This document shows positions 52,747 through 62,641 of a stretch of 64,000 nt of DNA, piece by piece; the first letter of the stretch is position 1; each line of letters starts with the position of its first letter. Source of the DNA: Clostridia bacterium. Its GTDB lineage: Bacteria; Bacillota; Clostridia; Lachnospirales; Cellulosilyticaceae. Position numbers and translations under genes: made by a program. Location of the stretch: the NCBI GenBank assembly GCA_029239755.1, contig JARBUI010000011.1, forward strand, positions 40,402-104,401. Direction: 5' to 3'. The notes beneath the pieces were generated by a model, which had not been told where the DNA came from, searched no databases, and saw only the letters and a list, made by a program, of their open reading frames with translations.

Positions 52747-53952
52747 ATGCTTAAAGTTCTTATTGCTGATGATGAACCCAAGATAAGGAAAGGTATAAAA
52801 AGGATTTTAGACTGGAACAGTATGGGATTTGAGATTGTAGCAGAAGCTGAAGATGGTGAAATTGCGCTTCAAAAGTCCATAGAGACTTCTCCAGACTTAC
52901 TATTAGTGGACATCTGTATGCCATTTATGAGCGGACTGGACTTCATAAATAAACTAAAAGAAGTGCTAAGCCATGCCGTTATTATTATCGTTTCCGGGCA
53001 TGATGAATTTGAGTATGCCAAGACGGCCTTGCAGCTGAGAGTGTTTGACTACATATTAAAACCAGTAGATGAAGATATACTGATGCAAAGTGTTTTGCGA
53101 GCAAAAGAGCAAATCATTTATCATAAGAATAAAAATATTGAAGATGAATTCACGGTTCAACAGCTTAAAAAAAGCAGTCATTATCTAAAAGATATGTTTT
53201 TGCAGGATCTTGTAAACGGTAAGCTGACTGAGCAAGATATACTAAAACAATGTGAATTTTTTAATATAGGGTATACTGAGACAATGGGGATGACAGTGAT
53301 AAAAATCATTGATAAAAGCAGCGCTATGATAGATGCCGGGTGGGATAATGAACTTTTAAGCTATGCGGTAGAAAACATCGCGAGAGAGACCATGGCGCCT
53401 TTTAAAGAACTTATTAGCTTCAAAGATGAAAAAAACCAGATTGTTATCCTAAGTGATATCAACCCACTTGCTAAGTGGTATAAAATGGGCTCAGAAATTG
53501 AAAGATGTATTTTGGAATATCTAGGAAGAGAAGTTATGTCGGAGATGGCACTCATAAAAGGAGATTTTACTGGCATGGCAGATACCTATCAGGAAGTATG
53601 CGGTCACCTGGTAGAAAAAAGCCAAAAAACACCGATCGTTATAACCATCCAAAAATACATAGAAAACCATTATGCTAAACCAGAATTATCTCTTACTGAA
53701 ATAGCAAATAACGTAGGAATCAGTCAGACCTATCTTACAAGACTGCTTAAACAAGAGTTAGGGGTTCCTTTTATTGACTATCTCACACAGTTTAGAATAA
53801 AAAAGGCTATTATGCTGATGGAAGATCCGAATATTAAAGTGTATGAAGTAGCAGAAATGGTTGGATACTCCAGCCAGCACTATTTCAGTAATGTATTTAA
53901 AAAAGTCTTAAATGTATCGCCTCTTGACTATAAAAGAGGAGGAAGAAAATGA
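52747..53952 (+). CDS. YesN-type response regulator, REC plus AraC HTH
   Basis: 401 residues. Receiver with D8-D9 pocket, D55 phospho-acceptor and LKPVDED; a middle region about 130-295 typical of the long YesN form; AraC double HTH about 300-398 with EIANNVGISQTYLTRLLKQELG and SQHYFSNVFKKVLNVSPLDYK. The stop overlaps the next gene's start by 4 bases. Predicted activator of the downstream sugar transporter operon at 56061. Confidence 0.9.
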   Translation: MLKVLIADDEPKIRKGIKRILDWNSMGFEIVAEAEDGEIALQKSIETSPDLLLVDICMPFMSGLDFINKLKEVLSHAVIIIVSGHDEFEYAKTALQLRVFDYILKPVDEDILMQSVLRAKEQIIYHKNKNIEDEFTVQQLKKSSHYLKDMFLQDLVNGKLTEQDILKQCEFFNIGYTETMGMTVIKIIDKSSAMIDAGWDNELLSYAVENIARETMAPFKELISFKDEKNQIVILSDINPLAKWYKMGSEIERCILEYLGREVMSEMALIKGDFTGMADTYQEVCGHLVEKSQKTPIVITIQKYIENHYAKPELSLTEIANNVGISQTYLTRLLKQELGVPFIDYLTQFRIKKAIMLMEDPNIKVYEVAEMVGYSSQHYFSNVFKKVLNVSPLDYKRGGRK

Positions 53953-55856
53953 GATTGTATAATAGAAATCTGCCTTATGTTGTGGCTATTATTATGATTC
54001 TTTTTAGTATCCTATCTATAGCGGGTATTATCCTCTATAATAACAATCGTTTTAATACAGCTCAGTACAGCGAAAATGAAATTGAGTTTGTGATAGGCGT
54101 TTCGCAAGCAGATTTAGAAGAACCTTGGCGTATCATTATGACAGAGGAAATAAAAGAAGAAGCTAAAAAGTATCCAAATTTAAGAGTTATTTATATGGAA
54201 GCCGCAGGAAGCTATAAGAAACAAATCCGAGATATTAATGAGCTTAAAGCTTTTGGGGTGGATCTTTTAATCGTTTCGCCTACTGATCCAAGCAAATTAA
54301 CGCCTATTGTTTCTGAGACTTATCAAGAAATGCCAGTTATTGTCCTTGACAGAGGCATTGAAGGATATGATTATACCCTTTATTTAGGTCCTGATAATGG
54401 CAGAGTTGGCAAACAAGTAGGGGAATATATTGAGAAAGTTCTAGGTAAACAAGGCGGGAATATTGTGGAGATAAAGGGGTCTGCAGACTCCCATTCAACG
54501 AAGGAAAGAAGCGAGGGGTTTCAAGGCATATTAAAAGATTATCATAACATTAACATAATAGAGTCCATAGATGCAGACTGGAATAGAGATCGTGCAGAGG
54601 ATAAGATGTATGATATTTATAAAAACCCAAAAAAAATAGATATAGTATTTGCCCATAGCGATGCAATGGCCTTAGGAGCCTATCGTGCATATACTTACAG
54701 CAACTATCCTCACCCTATTAAGTTTATAGGAGTTGATGGACTGCCTGGTATAAATGGGGGATTAGATCTAGTTGAAAAAAATATACTTACAAGTACCTAT
54801 ATATGCCCTACTGGAGGCAAAGAAGCGCTGCAATATGCAATGGATATACTAAGTAAGCAAAAAGGTATCCCAAAGAAAATTATTCTCCGTACGACTCAGA
54901 TTACTAAAGATAATTTAGAGGAGTATAAACTTCAGCAAAACGAACTCCCTCTGATACATAATCCTAATGAAAAAATCGTATTAGGCTTTTGCAACGTGGG
55001 AAAAGAAGGAGGATGGCGGGAAGCTAACGCAGCGTCAATTAAGAATGCTGCCAAAGAAGCAGATATAGAACTTATTTATTCGGAAGCAGATTTAAATAAG
55101 GAAAGACAAATAGAAATCCTAAGAAGTTTCATAAAAATGAAGGTAGATGTCATATCCTTTTCACCTGTTGTTGAATCAGGATGGGATGATATCCTTAAAG
55201 AGGCTAAGGCTGCAGGTATACCAGTTATCATTGCAGACAGAATGATAAAGACAGAGGACGATTCTCTTTATACAACCTTTTTAGGGCCTGATTTTAGAGA
55301 AGAGGGCAGACGTGCAGCAAGATGGGTAGCCAGCAATAGTTCTAAAGATGATGTTGTCAATGTTGTAGAAATACAAGGAAGCAAAAACTCTACTCCGAGT
55401 GTTGAAAGAAAAATTGGTTTTAACGAGATCATATCAGGAGATAAGCGCTTTAGAATGATTCATTCGAGCTATGGAGATTTTACGTTTAAAAACGGCAAAG
55501 AAATCATGAAAAATCTTTTGGAAGTAGAGTCAAAGTATGGTAGTACAATTGATGTGGTCTATGCTCATAATGATGATATGGCCCTAGGAGCTATAGAAGC
55601 CATAGAAGAATTTGGTTTTAAGCCTGGGATAGATATTAAGATTGTTTCTATTGATGCTATCAAGCAGGCTATTCTTGCCATCAAAGACGGCAAGCTAAAC
55701 TGCTCAGTAGAATGCAATCCTCTTCTAGGACCACAGCTTATGAAAGTTATAAAAGATATAGAAGCGGGCAAACAAACGCCTATGATGATTATTACTGAAG
55801 AAACAGTTTTTACGCAAGAGGCATTTACAAGGGAATGGCTTAATAGGCCCTATTAA
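53949..55856 (+). CDS. Membrane-anchored protein with two tandem sugar-binding (Peripla_BP_4) domains
   Basis: 635 residues. One N-terminal membrane segment (about 9-30) without lipobox, then binding domain 1 about 46-325 (IGVSQADLEEPWRIIM start) and binding domain 2 about 337-630 (LGFCNVGKEGGWREA start). Domain 2 closely matches the YtfQ-like binding protein encoded next, including SPVVESGW, YAHNDDMALGA and ECNPLLGPQ; domain 1 is more distant. No channel or kinase domain is present, so it is a sensor component. Coupled to the regulator gene by a 4-base overlap. The doubled domain is unusual. Confidence 0.85.
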   Translation: MRLYNRNLPYVVAIIMILFSILSIAGIILYNNNRFNTAQYSENEIEFVIGVSQADLEEPWRIIMTEEIKEEAKKYPNLRVIYMEAAGSYKKQIRDINELKAFGVDLLIVSPTDPSKLTPIVSETYQEMPVIVLDRGIEGYDYTLYLGPDNGRVGKQVGEYIEKVLGKQGGNIVEIKGSADSHSTKERSEGFQGILKDYHNINIIESIDADWNRDRAEDKMYDIYKNPKKIDIVFAHSDAMALGAYRAYTYSNYPHPIKFIGVDGLPGINGGLDLVEKNILTSTYICPTGGKEALQYAMDILSKQKGIPKKIILRTTQITKDNLEEYKLQQNELPLIHNPNEKIVLGFCNVGKEGGWREANAASIKNAAKEADIELIYSEADLNKERQIEILRSFIKMKVDVISFSPVVESGWDDILKEAKAAGIPVIIADRMIKTEDDSLYTTFLGPDFREEGRRAARWVASNSSKDDVVNVVEIQGSKNSTPSVERKIGFNEIISGDKRFRMIHSSYGDFTFKNGKEIMKNLLEVESKYGSTIDVVYAHNDDMALGAIEAIEEFGFKPGIDIKIVSIDAIKQAILAIKDGKLNCSVECNPLLGPQLMKVIKDIEAGKQTPMMIITEETVFTQEAFTREWLNRPY

Positions 55857-55874
55857 CCTTTATCTAAACATAGC

Positions 55875-55934
55875 AGCAGGTTTTAAGACTGACTTCTTTA
55901 AAATCAGAGTCGGGTCTTGGGGCCTGCTTTTTTT
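55875..55934 (+). terminator. Terminator after the tandem-binding-protein gene
   Basis: Arms AGCAGGTTTTAAGAC (55875-55889) and GTCTTGGGGCCTGCT (55914-55928) pair with four consecutive G-U pairs, followed by seven T. Confidence 0.85.
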
Positions 55935-56060
55935 GTGCAGAAAATTACAAATTAAACATTTTAATTGTAAATACAAAAAAAGCAATATCCTCTAATATAA
56001 AGTTATAGCAATAAAGAGCAGCTATAATAAAACTTACTAAAAACTATAGGGGGTTTAAAA

Positions 56061-57101
56061 ATGAAAAAAGTATTTGCAATGTTATTAACAGGAGTCATGA
56101 TGTTTACAATGGCTGGTTGTTCAAAGCCTGCAGCGGCGCCAGCACCAGCTGCTGAGGCAGCAGCAGAAACAAAGACGGAAGCACCAGCAGAAGAAGCTAA
56201 AACAGAAGAAGCTAAACCTGCAGAAGCTAAAAAGCTCGTTGTAGGATACTCTCAATTAGGAGCAGAAAGTGAATGGAGAACAGCTTGTACAAATTCTGTA
56301 AAAGGTGAAGCTGAAAAACGCGGCGTAGATCTTAAGTTTTCAGATGCACAGCAAAAACAAGAAAACCAAATTAAAGCTATACGTTCATTCATCGCTCAGA
56401 AAGTTGATGTTATCGGGGTTTCACCAGTAGTAGAATCAGGCTGGGAAACAGTATTTAAAGAAGTAAAAGATGCAGGGATACCACTTGTACTTGTAGATAG
56501 AAAAGCAGATGTTCCAGAAGACCTTTATGCATGTTTCTTAGGCTCAGACTTTAAAGCAGAGGGAGAGAGAGCTGCAGAAGAAATGGCAACACTTTTAGGC
56601 GGAAAAGGTAATATTGTTGAACTTCAAGGGACAGTTGGTTCATCAGCAGCTGTAGAACGTCTAGAAGGATTCAAAGCGGTTATTGAATCAAAATATCCAG
56701 ATATTAAAATCATTAAATCACAAACAGGTGACTTTACTCGTGCTAAAGGTAAAGAAGTTATGGAAGCTTTCTTAAAATCAGACGGAAAAAATATCCAAGG
56801 TCTCTATGCACATAATGATGATATGGCTATAGGTGCTATTCAAGCTATTGAAGAATATGGCTTAAAACCAGGAACTGATATCAAAATTGTTTCAGTAGAT
56901 GCTGTTAAAGGTGCATTTGAAGCTATGATCGCTGGAAAATTAAACGTAACAGTTGAATGTAATCCTCTTTTAGGACCACAATTCTTTGATGTATGTGAAA
57001 AAATTGTTGCTGGTGAAGCAGTAGAAAAATATATCCCATCTGAAGAAGGTATCTATCGTCAAGAAACAGCTGCAGCTGACCTTCCATCACGTCAGTATTA
57101 A
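56061..57101 (+). CDS. ytfQ: YtfQ-like sugar ABC transporter binding lipoprotein
   Basis: 346 residues. Lipobox MAGC (Cys20), an Ala/Glu/Lys-rich spacer about 21-57, and a Peripla_BP_4 domain beginning LVVGYSQLGAESEWRT, as in the E. coli galactofuranose-binding protein YtfQ. Motifs VSPVVESGW, AHNDDMAIGA and ECNPLLGPQ are shared with domain 2 of the preceding sensor. First gene of a transporter whose other parts also match YtfR, YtfT and YjfF. An arabinose or galactofuranose ligand is inferred from the family and from araA nearby. Confidence 0.85.
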   Translation: MKKVFAMLLTGVMMFTMAGCSKPAAAPAPAAEAAAETKTEAPAEEAKTEEAKPAEAKKLVVGYSQLGAESEWRTACTNSVKGEAEKRGVDLKFSDAQQKQENQIKAIRSFIAQKVDVIGVSPVVESGWETVFKEVKDAGIPLVLVDRKADVPEDLYACFLGSDFKAEGERAAEEMATLLGGKGNIVELQGTVGSSAAVERLEGFKAVIESKYPDIKIIKSQTGDFTRAKGKEVMEAFLKSDGKNIQGLYAHNDDMAIGAIQAIEEYGLKPGTDIKIVSVDAVKGAFEAMIAGKLNVTVECNPLLGPQFFDVCEKIVAGEAVEKYIPSEEGIYRQETAAADLPSRQY

Positions 57102-57142
57102 TATAAGGGAACTTAACAATAAGAAGTAAATAGAAGAGTCAT

Positions 57143-57204
57143 CTACCTGCTTTATGAGCTAGTAAGGTTTAAATGCTGGCTCATGAGGAGGTAGAAATTT
57201 TTTT
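57143..57204 (+). terminator. Attenuator-like hairpin between ytfQ and ytfR
   Basis: Stem of CTACCT/AGGTAG (57143-57148 with 57189-57194) and ATGAGC/GCTCAT (57154-57159 with 57179-57184), followed by AAA and seven T (57198-57204). Probably lowers expression of ATPase and permeases relative to the binding protein. Confidence 0.7.
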
Positions 57205-57219
57205 AGAAGGAGGCTAACT

Positions 57220-58740
57220 ATGAAAAGTGAAAACACATTATTAACCATGAAAAATATATGCAAGTACTTTACTGGGGTTAAAGCACTAGTTAATGTGGAT
57301 TTTACCCTAAGAGAAGGAGAAATACATGCACTCATGGGAGAAAATGGGGCAGGTAAATCAACACTTATTAAAGTTCTGACAGGTGTTGAGAAACTTGATG
57401 AAGGAGAAATACACCTTCTAGGTCAGCATGTACTGCCTAAATCAACACATGAAGCACAAAGTATAGGGATTAGTACAGTTTATCAAGAAGTCAATTTATG
57501 TAGTAATCTTTCGGTAGCAGAAAATATATTTATAGGCAGAGAGCCTATGAAGTTTGGAAGAATAGATTGGAAAACAATGCATAAGAGAGCAAGAACTGCA
57601 TTAGAGAAGTTGAATGTAGACATTGATGTGTCGCAAACACTCGATTCTTATTCTGTAGCTATTCAACAGATGGTAGCTATAGCGAGAGCTGTAGACGTTG
57701 ATGCAAAAGTTTTAATATTAGATGAACCTACATCCAGTTTAGACGAGAAAGAAGTTGAAAAGCTTTTTGAGATCATGACTAAACTTAAAAATGAAGGAAT
57801 TGGAATCGTATTTGTTACACACTTTTTAGATCAGGTATATGCGGTATGTGATAGGATTACCGTTTTAAGAAATGGTGAATTTGTAGGAGAATACGAAATA
57901 AAAGATTTGCCTAAAGTTAAACTCGTAGCCAAAATGATAGGAAAAGACTATGAAGAGCTAAATGCCTCCATTAAAGGCAGTGATTCTCAAGATGATGAGG
58001 CCCATTCAAATAAAGAGGTTTTTCTGGAAGCTAAGCAATTAGGTAAGAAAAATGAAATAGAGCCCTATGATGTTATTGTTTACAAGGGAGAAGTTTTAGG
58101 TCTTGCTGGACTTCTGGGATCAGGCAGAACGGAAATGGCAAAACTGCTGTTTGGAGCAGAAAAACCAGATACAGGGGAGCTTTGTTTAGAAGGCAGCAAA
58201 AAGAATATAATAACGCCACTTCAGGCTATAAAGAATGAAATAGCCTATTGTCCTGAAAATAGAAAGATTGATGGAATTATACCAGATCTTTCTGTTAGGG
58301 AAAATATTATACTTGCTCTTCAAAGTAAACGAGGTTGGATGAAATATATTAAGCGCAGTGAACAAGAAAAGATAGCAAATGATTATATCAAGCTACTTAG
58401 TATTAAAACATCATCAGCAGAAAAGATGGTGAAAGAATTAAGCGGAGGAAATCAGCAAAAGGTTATTTTGGCCCGTTGGCTTTTAACACAACCCAAACTC
58501 CTTATATTAGATGAACCTACAAGAGGTATTGATATAGGAACAAAAACAGAGATACAAAGGCTTGTTATTGAGCTCGCAAATAAGGGGATGTCTGTTATTT
58601 TTATTTCCTCGGAACTGGATGAAATGCTAAGAACATGCAGCCGTATGGTTGTTCTTAGGGACAGGGTGAAGATTGCAGAACTAACAGGGGATAAACTAGA
58701 AACCAATGTCATAATGAATACAATAGCAGGAGGTAATTGA
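57220..58740 (+). CDS. ytfR: YtfR-like sugar ABC transporter ATPase with two ABC domains
   Basis: 506 residues. Domain 1 has Walker A GENGAGKST (40-48), VYQEVNL and LDEPTSSLDE; domain 2 has the degenerate GLLGSGRTE in place of Walker A, with ELSGGNQQKVILARWL and LDEPTRGIDIG. This is the RbsA/MglA/YtfR fused design of CUT2 importers. AAGGAGG box; one base separates it from the first permease gene. Confidence 0.93.
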   Translation: MKSENTLLTMKNICKYFTGVKALVNVDFTLREGEIHALMGENGAGKSTLIKVLTGVEKLDEGEIHLLGQHVLPKSTHEAQSIGISTVYQEVNLCSNLSVAENIFIGREPMKFGRIDWKTMHKRARTALEKLNVDIDVSQTLDSYSVAIQQMVAIARAVDVDAKVLILDEPTSSLDEKEVEKLFEIMTKLKNEGIGIVFVTHFLDQVYAVCDRITVLRNGEFVGEYEIKDLPKVKLVAKMIGKDYEELNASIKGSDSQDDEAHSNKEVFLEAKQLGKKNEIEPYDVIVYKGEVLGLAGLLGSGRTEMAKLLFGAEKPDTGELCLEGSKKNIITPLQAIKNEIAYCPENRKIDGIIPDLSVRENIILALQSKRGWMKYIKRSEQEKIANDYIKLLSIKTSSAEKMVKELSGGNQQKVILARWLLTQPKLLILDEPTRGIDIGTKTEIQRLVIELANKGMSVIFISSELDEMLRTCSRMVVLRDRVKIAELTGDKLETNVIMNTIAGGN

Positions 58741-58741
58741 T

Positions 58742-59806
58742 ATGGAAGGGATTAAAAAACTTACAAAGCATCAAATCTTCTGGCCAATTACTGCACTTAT
58801 ATTAGTGATGTTATTTAATCTATTTTTTACACCAGGGTTTTTTAAGCTGGAAGTTAAAGATGGCCACTTATTTGGCAGTATTATAGATATCATTAATAGA
58901 GGAAGTCCGCTTATGCTGCTTTCGATCGGACTCACCCTAGTTATCGCTACAGGGGGGACTGATATCTCAGTAGGATCTGTTATAGCCATTAGTGCAGCAG
59001 TAGCAGCCAGCTTAGTAGGCGGACAGATGATTTTTGTAGATGGTGTTCAGGAATATGTTACGCTCGTTCCTATGCCTCTCGCGATTCTTGTGACACTTGT
59101 TGTTGCTGTGCTTTTAGGGATGTGGAATGGTACCCTTATTGCTAAATTAGGTATTCAGCCAATTATAGCTACAATGATTCTAATGGTAGCAGGCAGAGGG
59201 ATTGCACAGCTTATCACAGAAGGACAAATCATTACGATTTATTACAAGCCTTATTTCTTTTTTGGCGGAGGGTATTTGCTAGGGCTGCCTTTTGCGATCT
59301 TCATAGTAGGGATAGTGCTTCTAATCATCATGTTATTTATTAAAAAAACAGCTATTGGACTTTTTATACAAGCCTCAGGCTGTAATGCCAGCGCAAGTAA
59401 GTATGCAGGTATTCATGTAGATAGAATCAAGTTAATTGTTTATACCATATCAGGCCTATGTGCAGGGATAGCAGGGGTTCTTATCAGTTCGAATATCAAA
59501 TCGGCAGATGCAAATAATGCTGGACTTTTTATAGAACTTGATGCCATTTTGGCAGTTGCTATGGGGGGGAACTCTATGACAGGCGGTAAGTTTTCTATAC
59601 CAGCAAGCATAGTTGGAGCTCTCGTTATTCAAAGCATTACGACAACTATTTATTCTATTGGTGTACCACCTGAAATTACACTTGTTGTTAAAGCTATTGT
59701 TGTCATTATTATCTGTTTATTACAGTCTGAAGACTTTAGAAAAATGTTTACAACTATGTCTCATCTGCAGAGGGGGAATAACATTGAAAACAAACTTACA
59801 AACTAA
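58742..59806 (+). CDS. ytfT: YtfT-like sugar ABC transporter permease
   Basis: 354 residues, about ten membrane segments, with the CUT2 permease motifs GLTLVIATGGTDISVGS and AVAMGGNSMTGGK. Begins one base after ytfR. E. coli YtfT is similar in length. It pairs with the following permease, so the transporter is a heterodimer as in the galactofuranose system. Confidence 0.9.
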   Translation: MEGIKKLTKHQIFWPITALILVMLFNLFFTPGFFKLEVKDGHLFGSIIDIINRGSPLMLLSIGLTLVIATGGTDISVGSVIAISAAVAASLVGGQMIFVDGVQEYVTLVPMPLAILVTLVVAVLLGMWNGTLIAKLGIQPIIATMILMVAGRGIAQLITEGQIITIYYKPYFFFGGGYLLGLPFAIFIVGIVLLIIMLFIKKTAIGLFIQASGCNASASKYAGIHVDRIKLIVYTISGLCAGIAGVLISSNIKSADANNAGLFIELDAILAVAMGGNSMTGGKFSIPASIVGALVIQSITTTIYSIGVPPEITLVVKAIVVIIICLLQSEDFRKMFTTMSHLQRGNNIENKLTN

Positions 59807-60752
59807 ATTCATTCCAATACTCATCACATTTTTATTACTTATAGGGCTTTTTGCATTTGGTTCTTTTAAGTATACGGGATTCTTTAGCTTACAAAACTTT
59901 TTGAATCTGCTTATAGACAATGCTTTCCTGCTGATTACTGCAGTTGGGATGACCTTTGTGCTTATAACAGGTGGAATTGATATCTCTATAGGTGCAGTGA
60001 TTGCTTTTGTTTGTATGTTATCGGCTGATTTGCTTCAAAAGGGATGGAATGCTGCTGTTGTCATGGTCCTCATGCTTGTAATAGGATGTGCATTTGGTAC
60101 AGGAATGGGTATTCTCATTACAAAATTCAAGATGCAGCCATTTATTGTAACACTTGCAGGAATGTTTTTGGCCAGGGGGCTTTGTTATGTGGTAAGTATA
60201 GATACAATTATTATTGATAATCCCGTTTATGTTGCCATCAGTCAATCAAGAGTTCCTATAGGAAGCGGGTTCATCTCATGGAGTGTAGTGATTGCACTTG
60301 TTGTACTGGCAGCTGCATACTATATTCTTCATTTTAGTAAGTTTGGAAGAACTGTTTATGCTATAGGAGGGAATGAGCAGTCTGCAAGGCTTATGGGTCT
60401 TCCAGTAGATTCAACGAAAATATTAGTTTATACACTGAACGGTTTCTGTTCGGCTTTAGCAGGCCTTGTCTTTAGTTTTTATATGTTATCGGGATATGGC
60501 CTTCATACAGTGGGGCTTGAAATGGATGCTATTGCAGCAGCTGTTATAGGGGGAACTTTATTAACTGGAGGAGTAGGCTATGTAATAGGAACCTTGTTAG
60601 GGGTTTTGACACAGGGAGCTATACAAACGCTTATTATGTTTGAAGGCACACTGAGTTCTTGGTGGACAAAAATTGTGGTAGCAGCACTATTATGTTTGTT
60701 TATACTGATTCAAAGAGTATTTACTCTTGTTAAAGCTAAGAAGGCTAGATGA
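59784..60752 (+). CDS. yjfF: YjfF-like sugar ABC transporter permease
   Basis: About 322 residues, close to E. coli YjfF (331). Motifs VGMTFVLITGGIDISIGA and AAVIGGTLLTGGVGYVIG define a CUT2 permease. The TTG start at 59784, with AGAGGGGGA 8 bases upstream, overlaps the end of ytfT by 23 bases; the frame is open further upstream but those residues are not family-like. Translational coupling to ytfT is likely. Confidence 0.88.
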   Translation: MKTNLQTKFIPILITFLLLIGLFAFGSFKYTGFFSLQNFLNLLIDNAFLLITAVGMTFVLITGGIDISIGAVIAFVCMLSADLLQKGWNAAVVMVLMLVIGCAFGTGMGILITKFKMQPFIVTLAGMFLARGLCYVVSIDTIIIDNPVYVAISQSRVPIGSGFISWSVVIALVVLAAAYYILHFSKFGRTVYAIGGNEQSARLMGLPVDSTKILVYTLNGFCSALAGLVFSFYMLSGYGLHTVGLEMDAIAAAVIGGTLLTGGVGYVIGTLLGVLTQGAIQTLIMFEGTLSSWWTKIVVAALLCLFILIQRVFTLVKAKKAR

Positions 60753-60755
60753 TTT

Positions 60756-60782
60756 TAGGCACCTTAAAAGGTGCCTATTATT
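60756..60782 (+). terminator. Terminator of the ytfQ-like operon
   Basis: 10-bp stem (60756-60765 with 60768-60777) and a weak T tract (TTATTG). Confidence 0.65.
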
Positions 60783-60825
60783 GCACTAAGTTTAAAAGAA
60801 GGATAATAGGCTAGGGGGAAATAAT

Positions 60826-62595
60826 GTGAATTATTCTGATCATCTCAATAAGGTTGCACAAAAAAATTATAAAAAATTAAAAGACAAGAGTATCTTGAAT
60901 ATTAAGTTAATGTATAAATTATTATTAAGTTTCACCGGTATAACGTTACTTTTAGTCATTTTAGGCATTATTAATATATCTCATGTCAGCACTATCACAG
61001 CAAAACTTGAGAAGGTCTATACGGTTAATCTTAGTGCAATAGAGACATTATATAAGCTAAAAACTAATTTATTATCTATGGATGTACAGGTATCTATTAT
61101 ATTAGATAATTTTAACAGCGGAAGGATTGAAGAGGTAAAAAAGAAAGTACAAGAACTAAGAACAGAAAATGAAGAGCTCATTAAAAGATATGAAAGTTTT
61201 CAGCTGAGCAGGCAGGAAATAGAGCAGTTAGAAGTATTTAAACTGCTATTAGAGCAGACAGAAATGACTAGGGATCAGGTTGTGAATTATGTAAAAGTAG
61301 GAGATCTTCTTAATGCCAACAGCGATTACAGATCACAAACATCTAATAACGATGATATGTTTAAACTATTAGGGAGTCTTATTGAAATCAGTGACATGAA
61401 TGCAAAAGAATACTACTTAACCAGTATGCAAGTTGCGCACTCATCCAAAAGGTTAACTTATATGATGACGATTACTTCTTTGGCAGTGAGTATAATACTT
61501 GCAGTAGGTATTTTTAGATCTTTATCAAAAAGACTGTCAAAGGTTATTTTTTGTACCAATGTCATGGCCGACGGGGACTTAAGTCTAGATATGCTGGACG
61601 ATAACCATGATGAAATCAGCAAGGTTTTAGATGCTTTAAATAAATGTAATAGAAATATCAAAGAAGTTATTAAAAATATTAAAGGCGGAGCAACAGATCT
61701 GCAAATGACTTCTAACAATGTAAGTTGTGCTGTACAAGACATTGAAAATAAGATGAACACTATTAATGGATCTATAAGAGTAATCTATGAAGGGATAGAT
61801 AGTATCAGTGCTATATCAGAGGAAGTAGCTGCATCTACTGAGGAAATCGAAAATATTACCCACAGCCTCTTTGTTAAAGCGCAGCAGGGTACAAAGGCTT
61901 CCACACAAATTAAAGATAGAGCTGTCATGTTAAATACGAGAGGGAAGGAGTCTGCCAAAGTAGCTTATAAAATGTATGATGAAAAGCGTACCAATATAGT
62001 AGCTGCAATCGAAGAAGGCAAGGTATTGGAAGAAATCAAAGCTATGGTAAAAGGCATTACAAATGTTTCGGAGCAAACTAATTTACTTGCTCTAAATGCT
62101 TCGATAGAGGCGGCAAGGGCTGGGGAACATGGAAAAGGCTTTGGCGTAGTAGCCAGTGAAGTACGTATACTGGCAAATAGCTGTCAGGATATTGCAAGAC
62201 AAATACAGCAAATTATTGTGAGAGTACAATTTGCATTTGAAAACTTAGGAAATAATACAAAGGATATTTTGAACTTTTTCGAAACAACAGTCAATCCTGA
62301 TTACGCTTTTTTTATACAAGGGGCAACGGCTTATGAAGCAGATGCTACTGAGATTACAAGTTTATCTAAGGAAATATCTGCCGCATCAAAACTTATTAGA
62401 GAAACTATAACGCAGGTGACACACTCCATGCAGACTGTATCAGAAACCATTCTAGAGACAGCTGTAAGTTCTGAAAAAATATCTATCAATATCAATGAGA
62501 CAACAGGTAATATTACAGATGTTAATAAAGATTTAAATAGGCAGGGAAATTTGGTGGAAAGCCTAAATGCTGCAGTCGGACAATTTAAGATTTAA
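60826..62595 (+). CDS. Methyl-accepting chemotaxis protein
   Basis: 589 residues: TM1 about 30-50, four-helix-bundle-like extracellular sensor about 51-205, TM2 about 207-230, HAMP, and a signalling domain with tip [29 protein letters not shown]. The later part includes [17 protein letters not shown], a segment common in clostridial receptors. GTG start after AGGGGGAA. Placed between a sugar transporter and araA, so it may mediate taxis to the same sugar, perhaps through a bound binding protein; this is inference. Confidence 0.88.
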   Translation: MNYSDHLNKVAQKNYKKLKDKSILNIKLMYKLLLSFTGITLLLVILGIINISHVSTITAKLEKVYTVNLSAIETLYKLKTNLLSMDVQVSIILDNFNSGRIEEVKKKVQELRTENEELIKRYESFQLSRQEIEQLEVFKLLLEQTEMTRDQVVNYVKVGDLLNANSDYRSQTSNNDDMFKLLGSLIEISDMNAKEYYLTSMQVAHSSKRLTYMMTITSLAVSIILAVGIFRSLSKRLSKVIFCTNVMADGDLSLDMLDDNHDEISKVLDALNKCNRNIKEVIKNIKGGATDLQMTSNNVSCAVQDIENKMNTINGSIRVIYEGIDSISAISEEVAASTEEIENITHSLFVKAQQGTKASTQIKDRAVMLNTRGKESAKVAYKMYDEKRTNIVAAIEEGKVLEEIKAMVKGITNVSEQTNLLALNASIEAARAGEHGKGFGVVASEVRILANSCQDIARQIQQIIVRVQFAFENLGNNTKDILNFFETTVNPDYAFFIQGATAYEADATEITSLSKEISAASKLIRETITQVTHSMQTVSETILETAVSSEKISININETTGNITDVNKDLNRQGNLVESLNAAVGQFKI

Positions 62596-62611
62596 TAGAA
62601 GAGATATATAG

Positions 62612-62641
62612 AAGAGCGGCAGTCCACTTACTGCCGCTCTT
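62612..62641. terminator. Terminator between chemoreceptor and LacI genes
   Basis: Perfect 11-bp stem (62612-62622 with 62631-62641), 8-base loop; overlaps the LacI stop codon and serves convergent transcripts. Confidence 0.85.

Noticed and set aside
59613..59783. 57-codon upstream extension of the YjfF-like permease.
   Set aside because: It lies in another frame of ytfT, is Leu-rich out-of-frame translation, and the TTG at 59784 has a correctly spaced ribosome binding site.
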